Shown here in pieces: positions 7,623 to 17,459 of a DNA stretch of 64,000 bases (its first letter is position 1; every line of letters starts with the position of its first letter). The stretch is from contig JAGXGA010000019.1 in the NCBI GenBank assembly GCA_024636975.1, positions 1-64,000 on the forward strand, read 5' to 3'. This DNA is from Mariniphaga sp. GTDB lineage: Bacteria > Bacteroidota > Bacteroidia > Bacteroidales > Prolixibacteraceae. Both the position numbers and the translations under genes were made by a program. The notes under the pieces are model-generated. The model worked only from the letters and a program-made list of their open reading frames with translations. It was not told where the DNA came from and did no database searches.

Positions 7623-9182
7623 TTATTCTGTAGTATGATAATCGGGAACCTCGTAAATGGTTTGCAATCTTTTTAGTTCCTGTTCTAATTCCTTAAAGAT
7701 TTGTTCCGTACCTTCCTTTCCATAAATGTTAAATACTTCAAGAGAATCCGTTTCCAGGTCATAAAGTTCCCATGTATCGATTTCATAAAAATGGATGAGT
7801 TTATGGCGATCGGTTCTAACCCCATAGTGCTTCTGAACACTATGAAAACCTGGAAATTCATAGTAATGGTAGTAAAGTGAATTCCTCCATTTCATAGGTA
7901 TTTCCTCTACCATCAGGTTGTTCATTGAAACACCCTGCATATCTGAGGGGGCATCTATCCCGGCATAATCGAGAAGAGTTGGGGCGAAATCGATATTTTG
8001 AGTCAGTTGTTTAACTACAGCCCCCCGCTGAATATGCCCGGGATAACGCATAAGCAGGGGCATTATCATCGATTCTTCATACATAAACCGTTTATCGAAC
8101 CAGCCATGCTCGCCCAGGTAAAAGCCCTGATCGGAAGTATACACAACAATAGTGTTCTCAGCAAGCCCTTGCTCATTCAGGTAATTTAGCAGTTCACCTA
8201 CGCTTTCATCGACCGATTTAATTGTAGCCAGGTAATCTTGCATGTAGCGCTGGAACTTCCATCTTGCCACAGCCCTTTCATCGGTTGTATCGATTTTAAA
8301 ATAGCTGTCAATGTTATCTCTGTATGCTTCCCAAAAACGTTCCTTTTCATCAGCAGTCATTCGTTCAATCCATACCTGTGGCCAGGGATCGTAGAGAAGA
8401 TTTCTGCTGCCCTCCTCCTCCACCATTTTCAAATCATGCCCTTCGTACATATCACGGTAAATGTTCATTTCCTGCTGCGCCGCAGCCAGCCTTCCTTCAT
8501 AATCATCGAAAAAAGTTTCAGGAACGGGAAAAGTAACCGTATCGTAAAGGTTGTAATGTCGTTCGGCAGGAATCCAGTTTCGGTGAGGGGCCTTATGGTG
8601 CATCATCAGGAAAAAAGGCCTGGATTTATCCCTTTGATCAAGCCACTCTTTGGAAAAATCGGTAATAAGATCGGTAGCATACCCCATGTATTGAGAGGTG
8701 TCGCCTTCAGTAATAAAATCAGGGTTGTTGTATTCACCCTGGTCATTCAGAATTTTCCAGAATTCAAACCCGGTGGGTTTGGAAACCAGGTGCCATTTTC
8801 CTATTATGGCTGTCTGATAACCATCCTCCTGCAGTATCTTTGGAAGAGTCTGCTGTGAGCCATCAAATCCCTGGGATGAATTTTGCATAAAACCATGCTT
8901 ATGGCTGTGCTTGCCGGTAAGGATGGTGGCCCTGCTGGGGCCGCATATTGAATTGCCGCTATAATTGGCAATGAAAAGTGCGCCCTGGTCTGCCAGCCTG
9001 TCAATGTTGGGAGTGGGTGCCAGTTGGGATATCGGATGGCCGTATGCACTGATTGCCTGAATAGCATGGTCATCAGACATGATAAACAGGATGTTTGGTT
9101 GAGTAGATTTTTTTTCTCCCTCGCAACCATAAAAAAAAGAGAGTAAAATCAATCCATAAAGGTATAAGCCTGTTAGTTTCAT
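7623..9182 (-). CDS. Type I (S1 family) sulfatase, probable lipoprotein
   Basis: The 519-residue protein begins with a lipoprotein-type signal (FFYGC, Cys20) followed by the alkaline-phosphatase-fold sulfatase domain. The modification motif is Cys80-Gly-Pro-Ser-Arg84 (C-x-P-S-R), where Cys becomes formylglycine. Metal ligands are visible as Asp37-Asp38 near the N-terminus and 'TSDQGFYLGEHG' later. The C-terminal region ('LIHFYEIDTWELYDLETD') is the DUF4976-like end common in polysaccharide sulfatases. It removes sulfate esters from glycans in the periplasm or at the cell surface. The required maturase is not in the window. It lies 5 bases after the GH144 gene and 11 bases before the GH43 gene, so it belongs to the same transcript. 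Substrate is unknown. Confidence 0.92.
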   Translation of the reverse strand: MKLTGLYLYGLILLSFFYGCEGEKKSTQPNILFIMSDDHAIQAISAYGHPISQLAPTPNIDRLADQGALFIANYSGNSICGPSRATILTGKHSHKHGFMQNSSQGFDGSQQTLPKILQEDGYQTAIIGKWHLVSKPTGFEFWKILNDQGEYNNPDFITEGDTSQYMGYATDLITDFSKEWLDQRDKSRPFFLMMHHKAPHRNWIPAERHYNLYDTVTFPVPETFFDDYEGRLAAAQQEMNIYRDMYEGHDLKMVEEEGSRNLLYDPWPQVWIERMTADEKERFWEAYRDNIDSYFKIDTTDERAVARWKFQRYMQDYLATIKSVDESVGELLNYLNEQGLAENTIVVYTSDQGFYLGEHGWFDKRFMYEESMIMPLLMRYPGHIQRGAVVKQLTQNIDFAPTLLDYAGIDAPSDMQGVSMNNLMVEEIPMKWRNSLYYHYYEFPGFHSVQKHYGVRTDRHKLIHFYEIDTWELYDLETDSLEVFNIYGKEGTEQIFKELEQELKRLQTIYEVPDYHTTE

Positions 9183-9187
9183 AATAT

Positions 9188-11602
9188 TTATTTGTTAACA
9201 ACAAATTTTGCGCGTTGATATTTCCCATCCTGAATTAACTGTAGTATATAATGCCCATCCTGAAGATTAGCAACAACTGCAGAAAATTCTTTTCCATCAG
9301 GAAACAGTTGTTTTGTCATCTGCAGTTGTCCGCCAACTGAATAGATTTTCATTACAACCGGCTCTTTACCACCAGCATCCGGCAAGGTAAAATGAACTGT
9401 ATGATTTGCCGGATTGGGATATAGCAGGAAGTCATTGTTCAGGTCAACAGAGCTTACAGCAGTTGGCACCTGATACTGGAAACCCAGCTTATCAAGTCCT
9501 GCCTGCACATCGGCATCCTGCATAACCAGTTCCCAGAGTAACCCGGTACGGTGGTTTTCTATCATCACCACTATGGGTCCCTGGTCAATTCCAATGTAAC
9601 CATCCTGCACCCAATCATAGTTATCGTTAAAGGCATCATAAAAACCATATATTCCAAAAAGTTCCTGTCCTCTTTCCCTGTAAAAGTATTTTAAGGCACT
9701 CAATGATTCCTCCGGGACGTAAGGCATACTCGACAATGCAGCCGTTGGACTGATGGTTCCGTTATCGTTTGACACCGGCTGGTGGGCGGTATAGCCAAAC
9801 GGATCGTCACTTGCAGTCAGTCCCCAGTTCTTTTCACTGTAATTCTCATGGTCTGACGGATTTTCTAAAGCGTAGGCATGATGTATCAATGCAGTGTTTA
9901 CATGCTCCTGCCAGTAATCGGCATATTCATCCTGCAAGCCCCGGGGGTCAATACCCAGATGAGTATAATGAGTCCAGAACAAAGGCCCTCCCCAGTTGGG
10001 TGCAAGGCTGATCTGGTGGCTATAGAATGAACGCAGATTTACCATTGCTCCATTTCGTGCCCAGCCCTGTACGTATGTTTTTAAAGGAATTCCATGTGTT
10101 GGAGAAGAAGCTGCCATAATATAAGTAATCAGGGCTTCATTCCATCCCCTGACATGCATATTTTTCTGGAAGCCAATGTTGGGTGACCAGTGCCAGATTA
10201 ACACATTGAGCCCGTTTCGATACCAGTCCCATTCAATCTCTTTCCATAACTTATCGGCTGTTTCCCTGATCTGAACCGATTCAACATCCGTTCCGGTAAA
10301 ATAGTTCCTCAGGGCAATCAGTGCTGCAGCAACAAATGACGTCTCTACAATGTCGCCGCCATCATCATCGGGGGTAAATGGCTGCGTTTCCCAAATTTCG
10401 GCATTGTACCAGTGCGACCATGCTCCATGGTACCGCTCGGTATTTTCAAGAAAATCCAAAATAAGCAGAATCCTTTCTTTTATATTCTCCTGAGGTTCGT
10501 ATTCACGCTCATGTGCCACTATCATTGCCATCAGGCCCATACCTGTTGCCCCTGAAGCAACCGTATTGTCGTTTCCATTCGAACGTTCCAGAGCCATACC
10601 TGTGGGATTATGTGCCCCATCCCAAAAATACCGGAAGGTGTAGCGCTGAACCATATTGAGCAATTCCTCATCACTGAAATCTTTGATTTCTGCTGTAGCT
10701 TCCACAAATTCCGATTCGCGTTCCTGGAATAATGTAGTTATACGATAAGTTACGGTGCTGTTCCTTGCACTGTCAGGAACAAAATCGATGTAATAATCCT
10801 CTGTAGTTTCTGCATGTACTTCAAAATTCTGCCCCCCATCATACGATGCATAAATACGATACGTCAAATCGGGCAAGGGAAATGTCCAGTTCAGTTCAGC
10901 GTGACTGTCGTACCCGGTAGCTGTCAGCATTTCAATACCCGGTATTTCATCAATGCTCCGGTAGGCAGAAATTTCATCAATAAATAGTAGGTGCGAGCTG
11001 CTATCACTTTCCGATTGGTTAAATATCACTCCTTTTACTGCAGAAAAATTAAGCTGACTGTTATCGGGGTCACCAAAAAACCTGTTCAGTGGGAACCGAA
11101 TATGAGTCCATTCGCCCGCTGGCACATCCTCATTGTATTCGGCCAACGGATACAAAACTGAATTTACATCTGCCGATCCAACAGAATTAACAGCTCTAAG
11201 CCCAATTAACGGAAGCGCTGAGGCCGGCAAATCATTTTCGGAATATATATAGAATGAAACCGAATCCAGTTGTGTCACATCAACTGCCGACCAGTCGTTT
11301 CGGTATATGGTTGCTTTCCAGTTCCCGTTTTCGGCGGAAGTGTAGTTAAATTTCAATGATGTGGCACCAATATATGCTGCTGTTGAGGCAGGAACTTTAT
11401 CGTTGTACTGTGGGGACCCAGGAGGATGGGTATGTTCAAAGCTGCTCTCTTCCAGGTTACCGACATCAACTATACCCTGGTCGTAAAAGGTGGTATCAGT
11501 AGCTTCTGAAAAGAAAAAAACTTCCTGAGTGTATCCAACGTTAAACACTAATACCATTAGGGTGACAAGCAAATGGGACTTTACTACTTTATATAAATTC
11601 AT
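9188..11602 (-). CDS. Multi-domain GH144 (glucoamylase-domain) hydrolase with T9SS sorting domain
   Basis: The 804-residue protein has a signal peptide (about 1-25), a beta-sandwich that looks carbohydrate-binding (about 30-215), a fibronectin III-like domain (about 222-305), a GH144/'glucoamylase' catalytic domain (about 315-715, from 'YTFRYFWDGAHNPTG' through 'YIGIDQGPIVVMIENHRTG'), and a C-terminal type A T9SS sorting domain (about 725-804, 'LLYPNPANHTVHF', ending KFVVNK). Characterised GH144 enzymes are endo-beta-1,2-glucanases. Export by type IX secretion means it acts at or beyond the outer surface, making the first cuts before SusCD uptake. The shorter GH144 paralogue in the same locus lacks the accessory domains. 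Activity on another linkage is possible. Confidence 0.88.
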   Translation of the reverse strand: MNLYKVVKSHLLVTLMVLVFNVGYTQEVFFFSEATDTTFYDQGIVDVGNLEESSFEHTHPPGSPQYNDKVPASTAAYIGATSLKFNYTSAENGNWKATIYRNDWSAVDVTQLDSVSFYIYSENDLPASALPLIGLRAVNSVGSADVNSVLYPLAEYNEDVPAGEWTHIRFPLNRFFGDPDNSQLNFSAVKGVIFNQSESDSSSHLLFIDEISAYRSIDEIPGIEMLTATGYDSHAELNWTFPLPDLTYRIYASYDGGQNFEVHAETTEDYYIDFVPDSARNSTVTYRITTLFQERESEFVEATAEIKDFSDEELLNMVQRYTFRYFWDGAHNPTGMALERSNGNDNTVASGATGMGLMAMIVAHEREYEPQENIKERILLILDFLENTERYHGAWSHWYNAEIWETQPFTPDDDGGDIVETSFVAAALIALRNYFTGTDVESVQIRETADKLWKEIEWDWYRNGLNVLIWHWSPNIGFQKNMHVRGWNEALITYIMAASSPTHGIPLKTYVQGWARNGAMVNLRSFYSHQISLAPNWGGPLFWTHYTHLGIDPRGLQDEYADYWQEHVNTALIHHAYALENPSDHENYSEKNWGLTASDDPFGYTAHQPVSNDNGTISPTAALSSMPYVPEESLSALKYFYRERGQELFGIYGFYDAFNDNYDWVQDGYIGIDQGPIVVMIENHRTGLLWELVMQDADVQAGLDKLGFQYQVPTAVSSVDLNNDFLLYPNPANHTVHFTLPDAGGKEPVVMKIYSVGGQLQMTKQLFPDGKEFSAVVANLQDGHYILQLIQDGKYQRAKFVVNK

Positions 11603-11741
11603 GTTGGTGTGTTATTCATTATTATTCCTTCCAATATTAACAATGAATGCAGGGTTACTGTTTCTGATTAAATGACATAAGAAAGTAACTGACACAATTA
11701 ATTGTCTGTTCTTTCTTTTCAAATTGTTGATTCTATTTCCA

Positions 11742-12494
11742 TCAAAGTTCTTTTAACCAAACATTCCTGAACTGCACTAAACTGGAGCCACCCTGAAGTT
11801 TACCTGTTTCTTTATTTAAGCCGCCATGATGCTGCAATCCAATGGGTCCCCTCACATTCAGCCCAGGATAATAGGCATTATCAATAACCCTGATTCCATT
11901 ATTAAAAATGGTTATCCGCTCTCCCCGTACAATGATGTCGAAGGCGTTCCATTGACCTACAGGCTGATCCGCATTCTCAGAAGGTACTGCAGCTGCCCGC
12001 ACTTCAGGGGGCAACGTCTGATCATTTCTTACAGACCACAGCTCACCAGAACCAACTGACCAGCACCATAGGTTTGTTTGTCCAACATTCTTTAGCAGGA
12101 TTCCTGAGTCAGAATTGGGGCCTAAAGGTTCAATAATATCGCCATCTTCATTTCGCAAATACTCTCCACCCGGCAAGATCGTGGGTAGTGGAAACAAATG
12201 ATCGCCATAGCCTTTAAACCGCCATTCGATATGAAGGTTAAAATCCTGAAACTCCTTTTCTGTCCATAGGTTTTTATCTTCTTCTGCCTCCGAAAGGGCA
12301 TCGTAATCTATTACTCCATCGATAACCGACCAGTGCCCGTTATCGCCTTCAGGAATTATCCATCCATTAAGGTTTTTGCCATTAAATAAACTGGTATATC
12401 CTTCCTGTTCAAAATAATCCAATTCCTGGGCAACAATGTTACCCATAAACAAAAACAGGCCAATACCTGTAATAAGTAAAGTCATTTTTTTCAT
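11742..12494 (-). CDS. DUF1080 (3-keto-disaccharide hydrolase-type) protein
   Basis: The 250-residue exported protein has a signal peptide (about 1-22, ending NIVAQ) followed by one DUF1080 beta-jelly-roll domain, starting 'YTSLFNGKNLNGW' and ending 'QFRNVWLKEL'. Members of this family have been linked to hydrolysis of 3-keto-glycosides formed by Gfo/Idh/MocA-type oxidoreductases; no such oxidoreductase is in this locus. It is placed between the two GH144 genes on the same strand, so it likely acts on a product of the same glycan. A binding rather than catalytic role remains possible. Domain identity is clear; function is inferred. Confidence 0.85.
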   Translation of the reverse strand: MKKMTLLITGIGLFLFMGNIVAQELDYFEQEGYTSLFNGKNLNGWIIPEGDNGHWSVIDGVIDYDALSEAEEDKNLWTEKEFQDFNLHIEWRFKGYGDHLFPLPTILPGGEYLRNEDGDIIEPLGPNSDSGILLKNVGQTNLWCWSVGSGELWSVRNDQTLPPEVRAAAVPSENADQPVGQWNAFDIIVRGERITIFNNGIRVIDNAYYPGLNVRGPIGLQHHGGLNKETGKLQGGSSLVQFRNVWLKEL

Positions 12495-12557
12495 AACCTA
12501 TAAATTAACCATCTATTTTTCCTCACAATTATTAAAGTTCCAGGCTCAGCACAAATA

Positions 12558-13985
12558 TCAATCTACTTTCTTTTCAAGATAAGGACTTTCAAAGCCTAAG
12601 TTTTTCAATCCCCGCTGAACATCATCGTTTTTCATGAACAGATTCCATAACAACCCGGTACGGTGGTTTTCAATCATTACAGGCACTGGTCCCTGATCGA
12701 TAGCCAGGTAACGCTTTGGATACCATTCATATTCTTCGCTAAAAGCATCGTAAAACCCATAATCGCCCCAAATTTTATCTTTCATGTTCTCATAAAAATG
12801 GCGGATGACCGGCATCACTTCATCTGGCGCATAGGGATAAGAGGAAAGCGCTGCCGTTGGGGTTATCACTCCTAAATCCAACGCCGGATGATGTGCGGCA
12901 TAACCAGCTTGACCGGAATTTCCTTTTGAAGGCTTTTCATCCGTCCTTCCTTCAACATACTGTACTGCTCCCGGAACCGAATAACTGGCAGTCAGTCCCC
13001 AGGAATTCTCCCCGTACCCTTCATATTCGTGCGGGTTTTCAATGCAGTGCTGCCGGTTTATCATGGTATGTGCAACATTCAAATCCCAATAGCTGGCATA
13101 TTTGTCGGTTAAATTACGCGGATCCAGCCCCAGGTAGGAATAATGTGCCCAGAATAACGGGCCTCCTTTTTCAGGATCGGCATGATGCTTTAACTCCAGG
13201 GTATATCCATAGGCACCGCCATCTTCATCAATATCGCCCCCCTGAGCCCAACCTTCATGGTACACCTCAGGAAGAATGGCATAAGTTGGTGAGGAGGCAG
13301 CCAATACATAAGTTATAAGGCACTCGTTGTAACCGGTAATCTTATGGTTCATTTGCCAGCCGTGATTAGGCGACCAATGCCAGTAAAGCACATCCTCCCC
13401 ATCACGTGTATGCCAGTTCCATTCCACTTCACGGCAAAGCCTGTCGATCTGCGCTGCCAGCTCCTTTTCCACTGTATTGCCGTCGATAAAATATTCCCTG
13501 ACGGCAATCAATCCTGCAACCAGGAAGGAAGTTTCAACCAAATCGCCGCCATCATCGTATGTACTGAATGGCTGAACCTTCCCTGTTTCACCGTTAAGCC
13601 AGTGCGGCCAGACACCATGAAAACGGTCGGCTTTCTCAAGAAAATCAACTGCATGCAGCAGCCGGTCTAGTCCTTCTACACGTGTTATAAAGCCTCTTTC
13701 TATACCAACCAGAATGGCCATTAAGCCAAAACCGCTGCCTCCGGTTGTTATAATGTGCTTGTCATTCTGAGGATAAACACCGTCTTCGTGAAAGCGTTCG
13801 CGGGCCAGCCCTGATGTTAGTTCAGCCCCATCCCAGAAATACTGGAAATAGTAATACTGAACCGAATCAAGCAACTGCTCATCGGTAAGCACATCAAGTG
13901 CACTCATCGAATCGGTACTCTTTTGTGACTGCGCACATCCAGCAATAAATAAAAACAGAATACCCGTTATTAAAAAATTTTTCAT
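12558..13985 (-). CDS. GH144 (glucoamylase-domain) lipoprotein
   Basis: The 475-residue protein has a lipobox (LFIAGC, Cys17) and one GH144 domain covering nearly the whole chain, from 'YYYFQYFWDGAELTSG' to 'AIDQGPVPVMIENHRTG'. It closely parallels the catalytic part of the 804-residue paralogue in this locus (shared 'DDGGDLVETSFLVAGLIA', 'SPTYAILPEVYHEGW', 'ALSSYPYAP'). Characterised GH144 enzymes cleave beta-1,2-glucan to oligosaccharides. Lipid anchoring places this copy in the periplasm or on the surface, so the pair may divide the work between outside and inside. It differs by an insertion near residue 340 ('VEGRTDEKPSKGNSGQ') absent from the larger protein. Confidence 0.88.
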   Translation of the reverse strand: MKNFLITGILFLFIAGCAQSQKSTDSMSALDVLTDEQLLDSVQYYYFQYFWDGAELTSGLARERFHEDGVYPQNDKHIITTGGSGFGLMAILVGIERGFITRVEGLDRLLHAVDFLEKADRFHGVWPHWLNGETGKVQPFSTYDDGGDLVETSFLVAGLIAVREYFIDGNTVEKELAAQIDRLCREVEWNWHTRDGEDVLYWHWSPNHGWQMNHKITGYNECLITYVLAASSPTYAILPEVYHEGWAQGGDIDEDGGAYGYTLELKHHADPEKGGPLFWAHYSYLGLDPRNLTDKYASYWDLNVAHTMINRQHCIENPHEYEGYGENSWGLTASYSVPGAVQYVEGRTDEKPSKGNSGQAGYAAHHPALDLGVITPTAALSSYPYAPDEVMPVIRHFYENMKDKIWGDYGFYDAFSEEYEWYPKRYLAIDQGPVPVMIENHRTGLLWNLFMKNDDVQRGLKNLGFESPYLEKKVD

Positions 13986-14092
13986 AAATGTGTATTACAG
14001 TATAGGATTGTTTAAATGAGACTACCGGAAAAATATCCGGCAGCCTCTAATCCAATTCTTTCAATATATATTACATCTTTTATTTAACCATC

Positions 14093-15877
14093 TCATTGAT
14101 TGATATCATCAATCATTGTCTGGATTTCCTCCTGTGTAAGCACCCGGTCGTAAATACGCAGCTCATCGAGTAAACTCAAATCGGAGTAATGATCCCATTC
14201 GGTAAACCGCGGAGCGCCCGACATGATAGTCAGCAAATCGGCACCAGTCCAGTCTATTCCTGCGTGATCGCCTGTACTCACTTCTTCTCCATCAATATAA
14301 ACTGCAGCCTGACCTTCAGAAATTGTAAATGCAAAATGCACCCATGTATTGGCAGCAGGATCTACATCAGCATTGGCTGCTCCATCAAACCAGGTGTCGC
14401 TCTCACCCGTTCCAACATTTAATTTAAACCGTTGCATGCCTGAGGCATCCTCCCTGAAGAAGCGGAAACCTTTGGTACGGTTGTTTTGTATGTCAGGATA
14501 ACCTGCATTCTCTGTATCTTCAGGACTCATAACCAATATACCTGCACGATTGGGTTCAGCATTTATTGACATCCAGAAAGTGGCGCTAATGGCATCGTTT
14601 TGCAACCGTCCGCCCGGGAAGGTTAAATAAGCACCATCTGCGCCGGCATAGGCCTGCCCTGAGATTCCGTCTTCAAATCCCGGACTTCCAACCACCGTAG
14701 CATCTTCACCGGTTGCCTGCTCGGTGTAATTACCATCAAAAGGCATATAGAAGATTTCGCCATACTGACCTTCCCACTGCGGTATTTCGCCAGATTCAGT
14801 CTGTATTATACCCTGAATCTCTTCCTGTGAAAGCGTCCGGTTAAACAGACGTAACTCATCCATATAACTTAAATCGGACAAATGATCCCAGCCGGTAAAC
14901 CTAGGGGCGCCCGACATAATTGAAAGCAAATCGGCCCCTGTCCAGTCTATTCCGGCAAATTCGCCCTGACTGACCACCTGCCCGTTGATGTAAACTGTTG
15001 CCTGATTTGCAGCAATTGTGAAAGCTAAATGCACCCATTCATTTGCCGCAGGATCCACATCAGCAATGGCTCCTCCATCAAACCAAACTTCAGCATCACC
15101 GGTACCTACATTTAGTTTAAAGCGTTGCATACCGGCAGCGTTTTCTCTGAAAAACCTAAAACCTGCATTACGGTTATTTTGTGCATCGGGATTTGCAGCA
15201 TCTTGTGGGCTCATAACCAGTATACCTGCCCTGTCGGGTACTGCATTGATTTTCATCCAGAGCACAGCACTGAATTCTGTATTTTGAAATGCTTCAGCAG
15301 GAAACGTCAGGTATGAATCTGTTGCCCCTGCATAGGCATTTCCTCCCTCAACACTTTCTCCGGCAAAGCCCGGGCTTCCCACCTCGGTAACTGCCTGGAA
15401 CGAATTAAGTTCCATGTAATCGCCATCGAAAGGCATATAGAATATCTCTCCGTCGTAAACCGGTACATAAGGCGGAACCTTATCGAAACTTACACTTTCT
15501 GAAGTACTTTTTCCTTTCAGGTCGGTGGCTGTTATTGTCAGTTCATGCGACCCGGTGGGTACACTGTCGTAGGTAAATTCATGAACAAACCGCCTGTAAT
15601 CCTTAAATTCATTAAATGAAGCAATCTGATTGCCATTAAGTGATACGACAACCGTTCCCAGCTCAATATCGTCTGAAGCCTCAAATTGAATAAGTACCGG
15701 CGATACTGGTTCAGGTACTTTAATTTCGTACCCTGCAGTTGGTGCCTGTATGCTTACCTGTGGTTCGGCCTCATCAGGTCCCGGATCTAAAGGAGATATA
15801 GGATCAATTCCCTGATCGCAGGCAACTACAAGCATTGCTGCAATTACAAATAATAAAAATTGTTTTATCGAATTCAT
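14093..15877 (-). CDS. Double-LamG surface lipoprotein, probable glycan-binding protein
   Basis: The 594-residue lipoprotein (MLVVAC, Cys20) has a Pro/Asp-rich linker, an Ig-like domain (about 40-135), then two concanavalin A-like LamG domains (about 143-355 and 375-592) that are close internal duplicates: both contain 'EIFYMPFDG', 'GMQRFKLNVGTG', 'WVHxAFTI' and 'DWTGADLLxIMSGAPRFT'. It follows susD by 24 bases, the position normally taken by a SusE/F-like surface glycan-binding protein, and no catalytic motif is seen. The most likely job is holding polysaccharide at the outer membrane for the SusCD complex. The duplication may add avidity. Ligand is unknown. Confidence 0.8.
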   Translation of the reverse strand: MNSIKQFLLFVIAAMLVVACDQGIDPISPLDPGPDEAEPQVSIQAPTAGYEIKVPEPVSPVLIQFEASDDIELGTVVVSLNGNQIASFNEFKDYRRFVHEFTYDSVPTGSHELTITATDLKGKSTSESVSFDKVPPYVPVYDGEIFYMPFDGDYMELNSFQAVTEVGSPGFAGESVEGGNAYAGATDSYLTFPAEAFQNTEFSAVLWMKINAVPDRAGILVMSPQDAANPDAQNNRNAGFRFFRENAAGMQRFKLNVGTGDAEVWFDGGAIADVDPAANEWVHLAFTIAANQATVYINGQVVSQGEFAGIDWTGADLLSIMSGAPRFTGWDHLSDLSYMDELRLFNRTLSQEEIQGIIQTESGEIPQWEGQYGEIFYMPFDGNYTEQATGEDATVVGSPGFEDGISGQAYAGADGAYLTFPGGRLQNDAISATFWMSINAEPNRAGILVMSPEDTENAGYPDIQNNRTKGFRFFREDASGMQRFKLNVGTGESDTWFDGAANADVDPAANTWVHFAFTISEGQAAVYIDGEEVSTGDHAGIDWTGADLLTIMSGAPRFTEWDHYSDLSLLDELRIYDRVLTQEEIQTMIDDINQ

Positions 15878-15901
15878 TTCCTTGATCTTTTAAAGTTTAC
15901 A

Positions 15902-17440
15902 CTATTGGTTTTCTCCTAATATAGGCAACAAATCCACCTGATTTTGAGGATAAGGCAGGTATATATCTGCAGGAGCACTAAATGTTCTCCCATCGTAGCT
16001 TAACTCATCATAATTTTCAAGCCTGATCATATCATAGTAACGTATTCCCCATTCCATGGCCAGTTCAGCGAATTTCTCTGCCACAACCTGCTCGCTTGTA
16101 ACACCTGAAACCGGATCCAGTCCTGCACGTTCCCTGACAAGATTCACCGCCTCATCGGCTGTCATAGCCGAACTGGTAGCCCCACGTGTAAGCGCCTCGG
16201 CATGCATCAGCAGAATTTCGGCATAACGGATAATGGGGAAGTTTTTATTTGTCCCATAATCTGTCCGACCTGGCGTCAGTTGGTCGGAAGGCAAATAATG
16301 TTTGCCGCTCGAGAATATAGCGCGGGCAAAATTATTGATTACATCACCCGAGGGCGTAGTGTTTGAAATCCAGCCCGGAATGGTTGCATAATTTGGATCG
16401 CTGCGCAAAGCGTTAATTCCGGCATTTGTAAATAAAACACTTGTCTCAAGCCGGGTCCGCTCACCGCGGTCAATCATAAACTTGATCCATTTCAGGCTGG
16501 GTTCCCAAAACCCCCATCCTGCAGCAGCGCCTTCCACTTTAGGGGTCCAGCTTTGAGGGCCATAAAAAGCAAACAAATGGCTGCGTGTATCACCAGCTCC
16601 CAGACCAAAGTCAGAGTATTGCAAAGTAAAAAGCATTTCATCACTCAGCTTACCCGGAATCTTAAATAGGTTATAATAATCGGGATACAGGCTGAACAAA
16701 CCGGAACTTATAATTTGTGATGTGGCATCGGCCACCCCCTGGTAATTTTCCATTTCAAGCTGTGCAAGTGCCTTAACTGCCAAAGCAGTATGCCGGGTAA
16801 TCCCTCCACGGACATCCGTGCGCTGATTTGGCCGGACATCAGGCAATGCTGGTATGGCTTCATCCATCCTGCCGGAAATATACTGCATTACTTCTGTTTT
16901 GGAAGAAATCTCAGTTGTTGAAAGATCATTCGGATTGGGAGTCGCAGGAATTAAAATATCACCCCACACCCGTGATAGCTGAAGCAGCAAAAATGTTTCC
17001 ACCACTTTGGCTTCCGCAATGTACTGATCAGCCCTGGCTGCATCCACTCCATTTTCCTTAAACAGCTCAAATTCATCAATAGCTGAAAGGGCAATAAAAA
17101 CATCGCTGTAAAGTCCCTGCCAGGCACTGTTGTACATCCAGAAATCCTTATTATAGTTGTAGTAATCAGTTTCAGCGAAATCCTGTTGGTCGCCTAACCC
17201 GCCATGATTTACATCATCGCCTCTGACAGAAACCAGCGGATGAACTTCCCAGCCCAGGTTATAAAACTCAGCATATACACCAATTAAAGGTAAAATCAAA
17301 TTCTCGGAATTTGTATAGTCCGTTTCTTCGGTGAACTGTCTGTTTTCAGCAGGCTCTTCCAACAAATCGTGACATGCCGGAAAAATCAGCACTGTCAATA
17401 CAACAATAAATGGTTTAAATAAATGAAATATCCGTTTCAT
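15902..17440 (-). CDS. susD: RagB/SusD family nutrient-uptake lipoprotein
   Basis: The 512-residue lipoprotein (lipobox FPAC, Cys23) has the usual SusD plan: an N-terminal alpha-helical TPR-like half ('AYIAEAKVVETFLLLQLSRVWGD'-like region near residue 145-160) and a C-terminal half with 'FPIIRYAEILLMHAEAL' and 'AMEWGIRYYDMIRLENYDEL', both hallmark segments. It forms the lid on the SusC transporter and binds oligosaccharide at the cell surface. Its start is 19 bases after the susC stop, so the two are cotranscribed. The gene symbol denotes the family; the substrate is not starch as far as context shows. Confidence 0.93.
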   Translation of the reverse strand: MKRIFHLFKPFIVVLTVLIFPACHDLLEEPAENRQFTEETDYTNSENLILPLIGVYAEFYNLGWEVHPLVSVRGDDVNHGGLGDQQDFAETDYYNYNKDFWMYNSAWQGLYSDVFIALSAIDEFELFKENGVDAARADQYIAEAKVVETFLLLQLSRVWGDILIPATPNPNDLSTTEISSKTEVMQYISGRMDEAIPALPDVRPNQRTDVRGGITRHTALAVKALAQLEMENYQGVADATSQIISSGLFSLYPDYYNLFKIPGKLSDEMLFTLQYSDFGLGAGDTRSHLFAFYGPQSWTPKVEGAAAGWGFWEPSLKWIKFMIDRGERTRLETSVLFTNAGINALRSDPNYATIPGWISNTTPSGDVINNFARAIFSSGKHYLPSDQLTPGRTDYGTNKNFPIIRYAEILLMHAEALTRGATSSAMTADEAVNLVRERAGLDPVSGVTSEQVVAEKFAELAMEWGIRYYDMIRLENYDELSYDGRTFSAPADIYLPYPQNQVDLLPILGENQ

Positions 17441-17459
17441 AACTATGATTTTTAACCTG

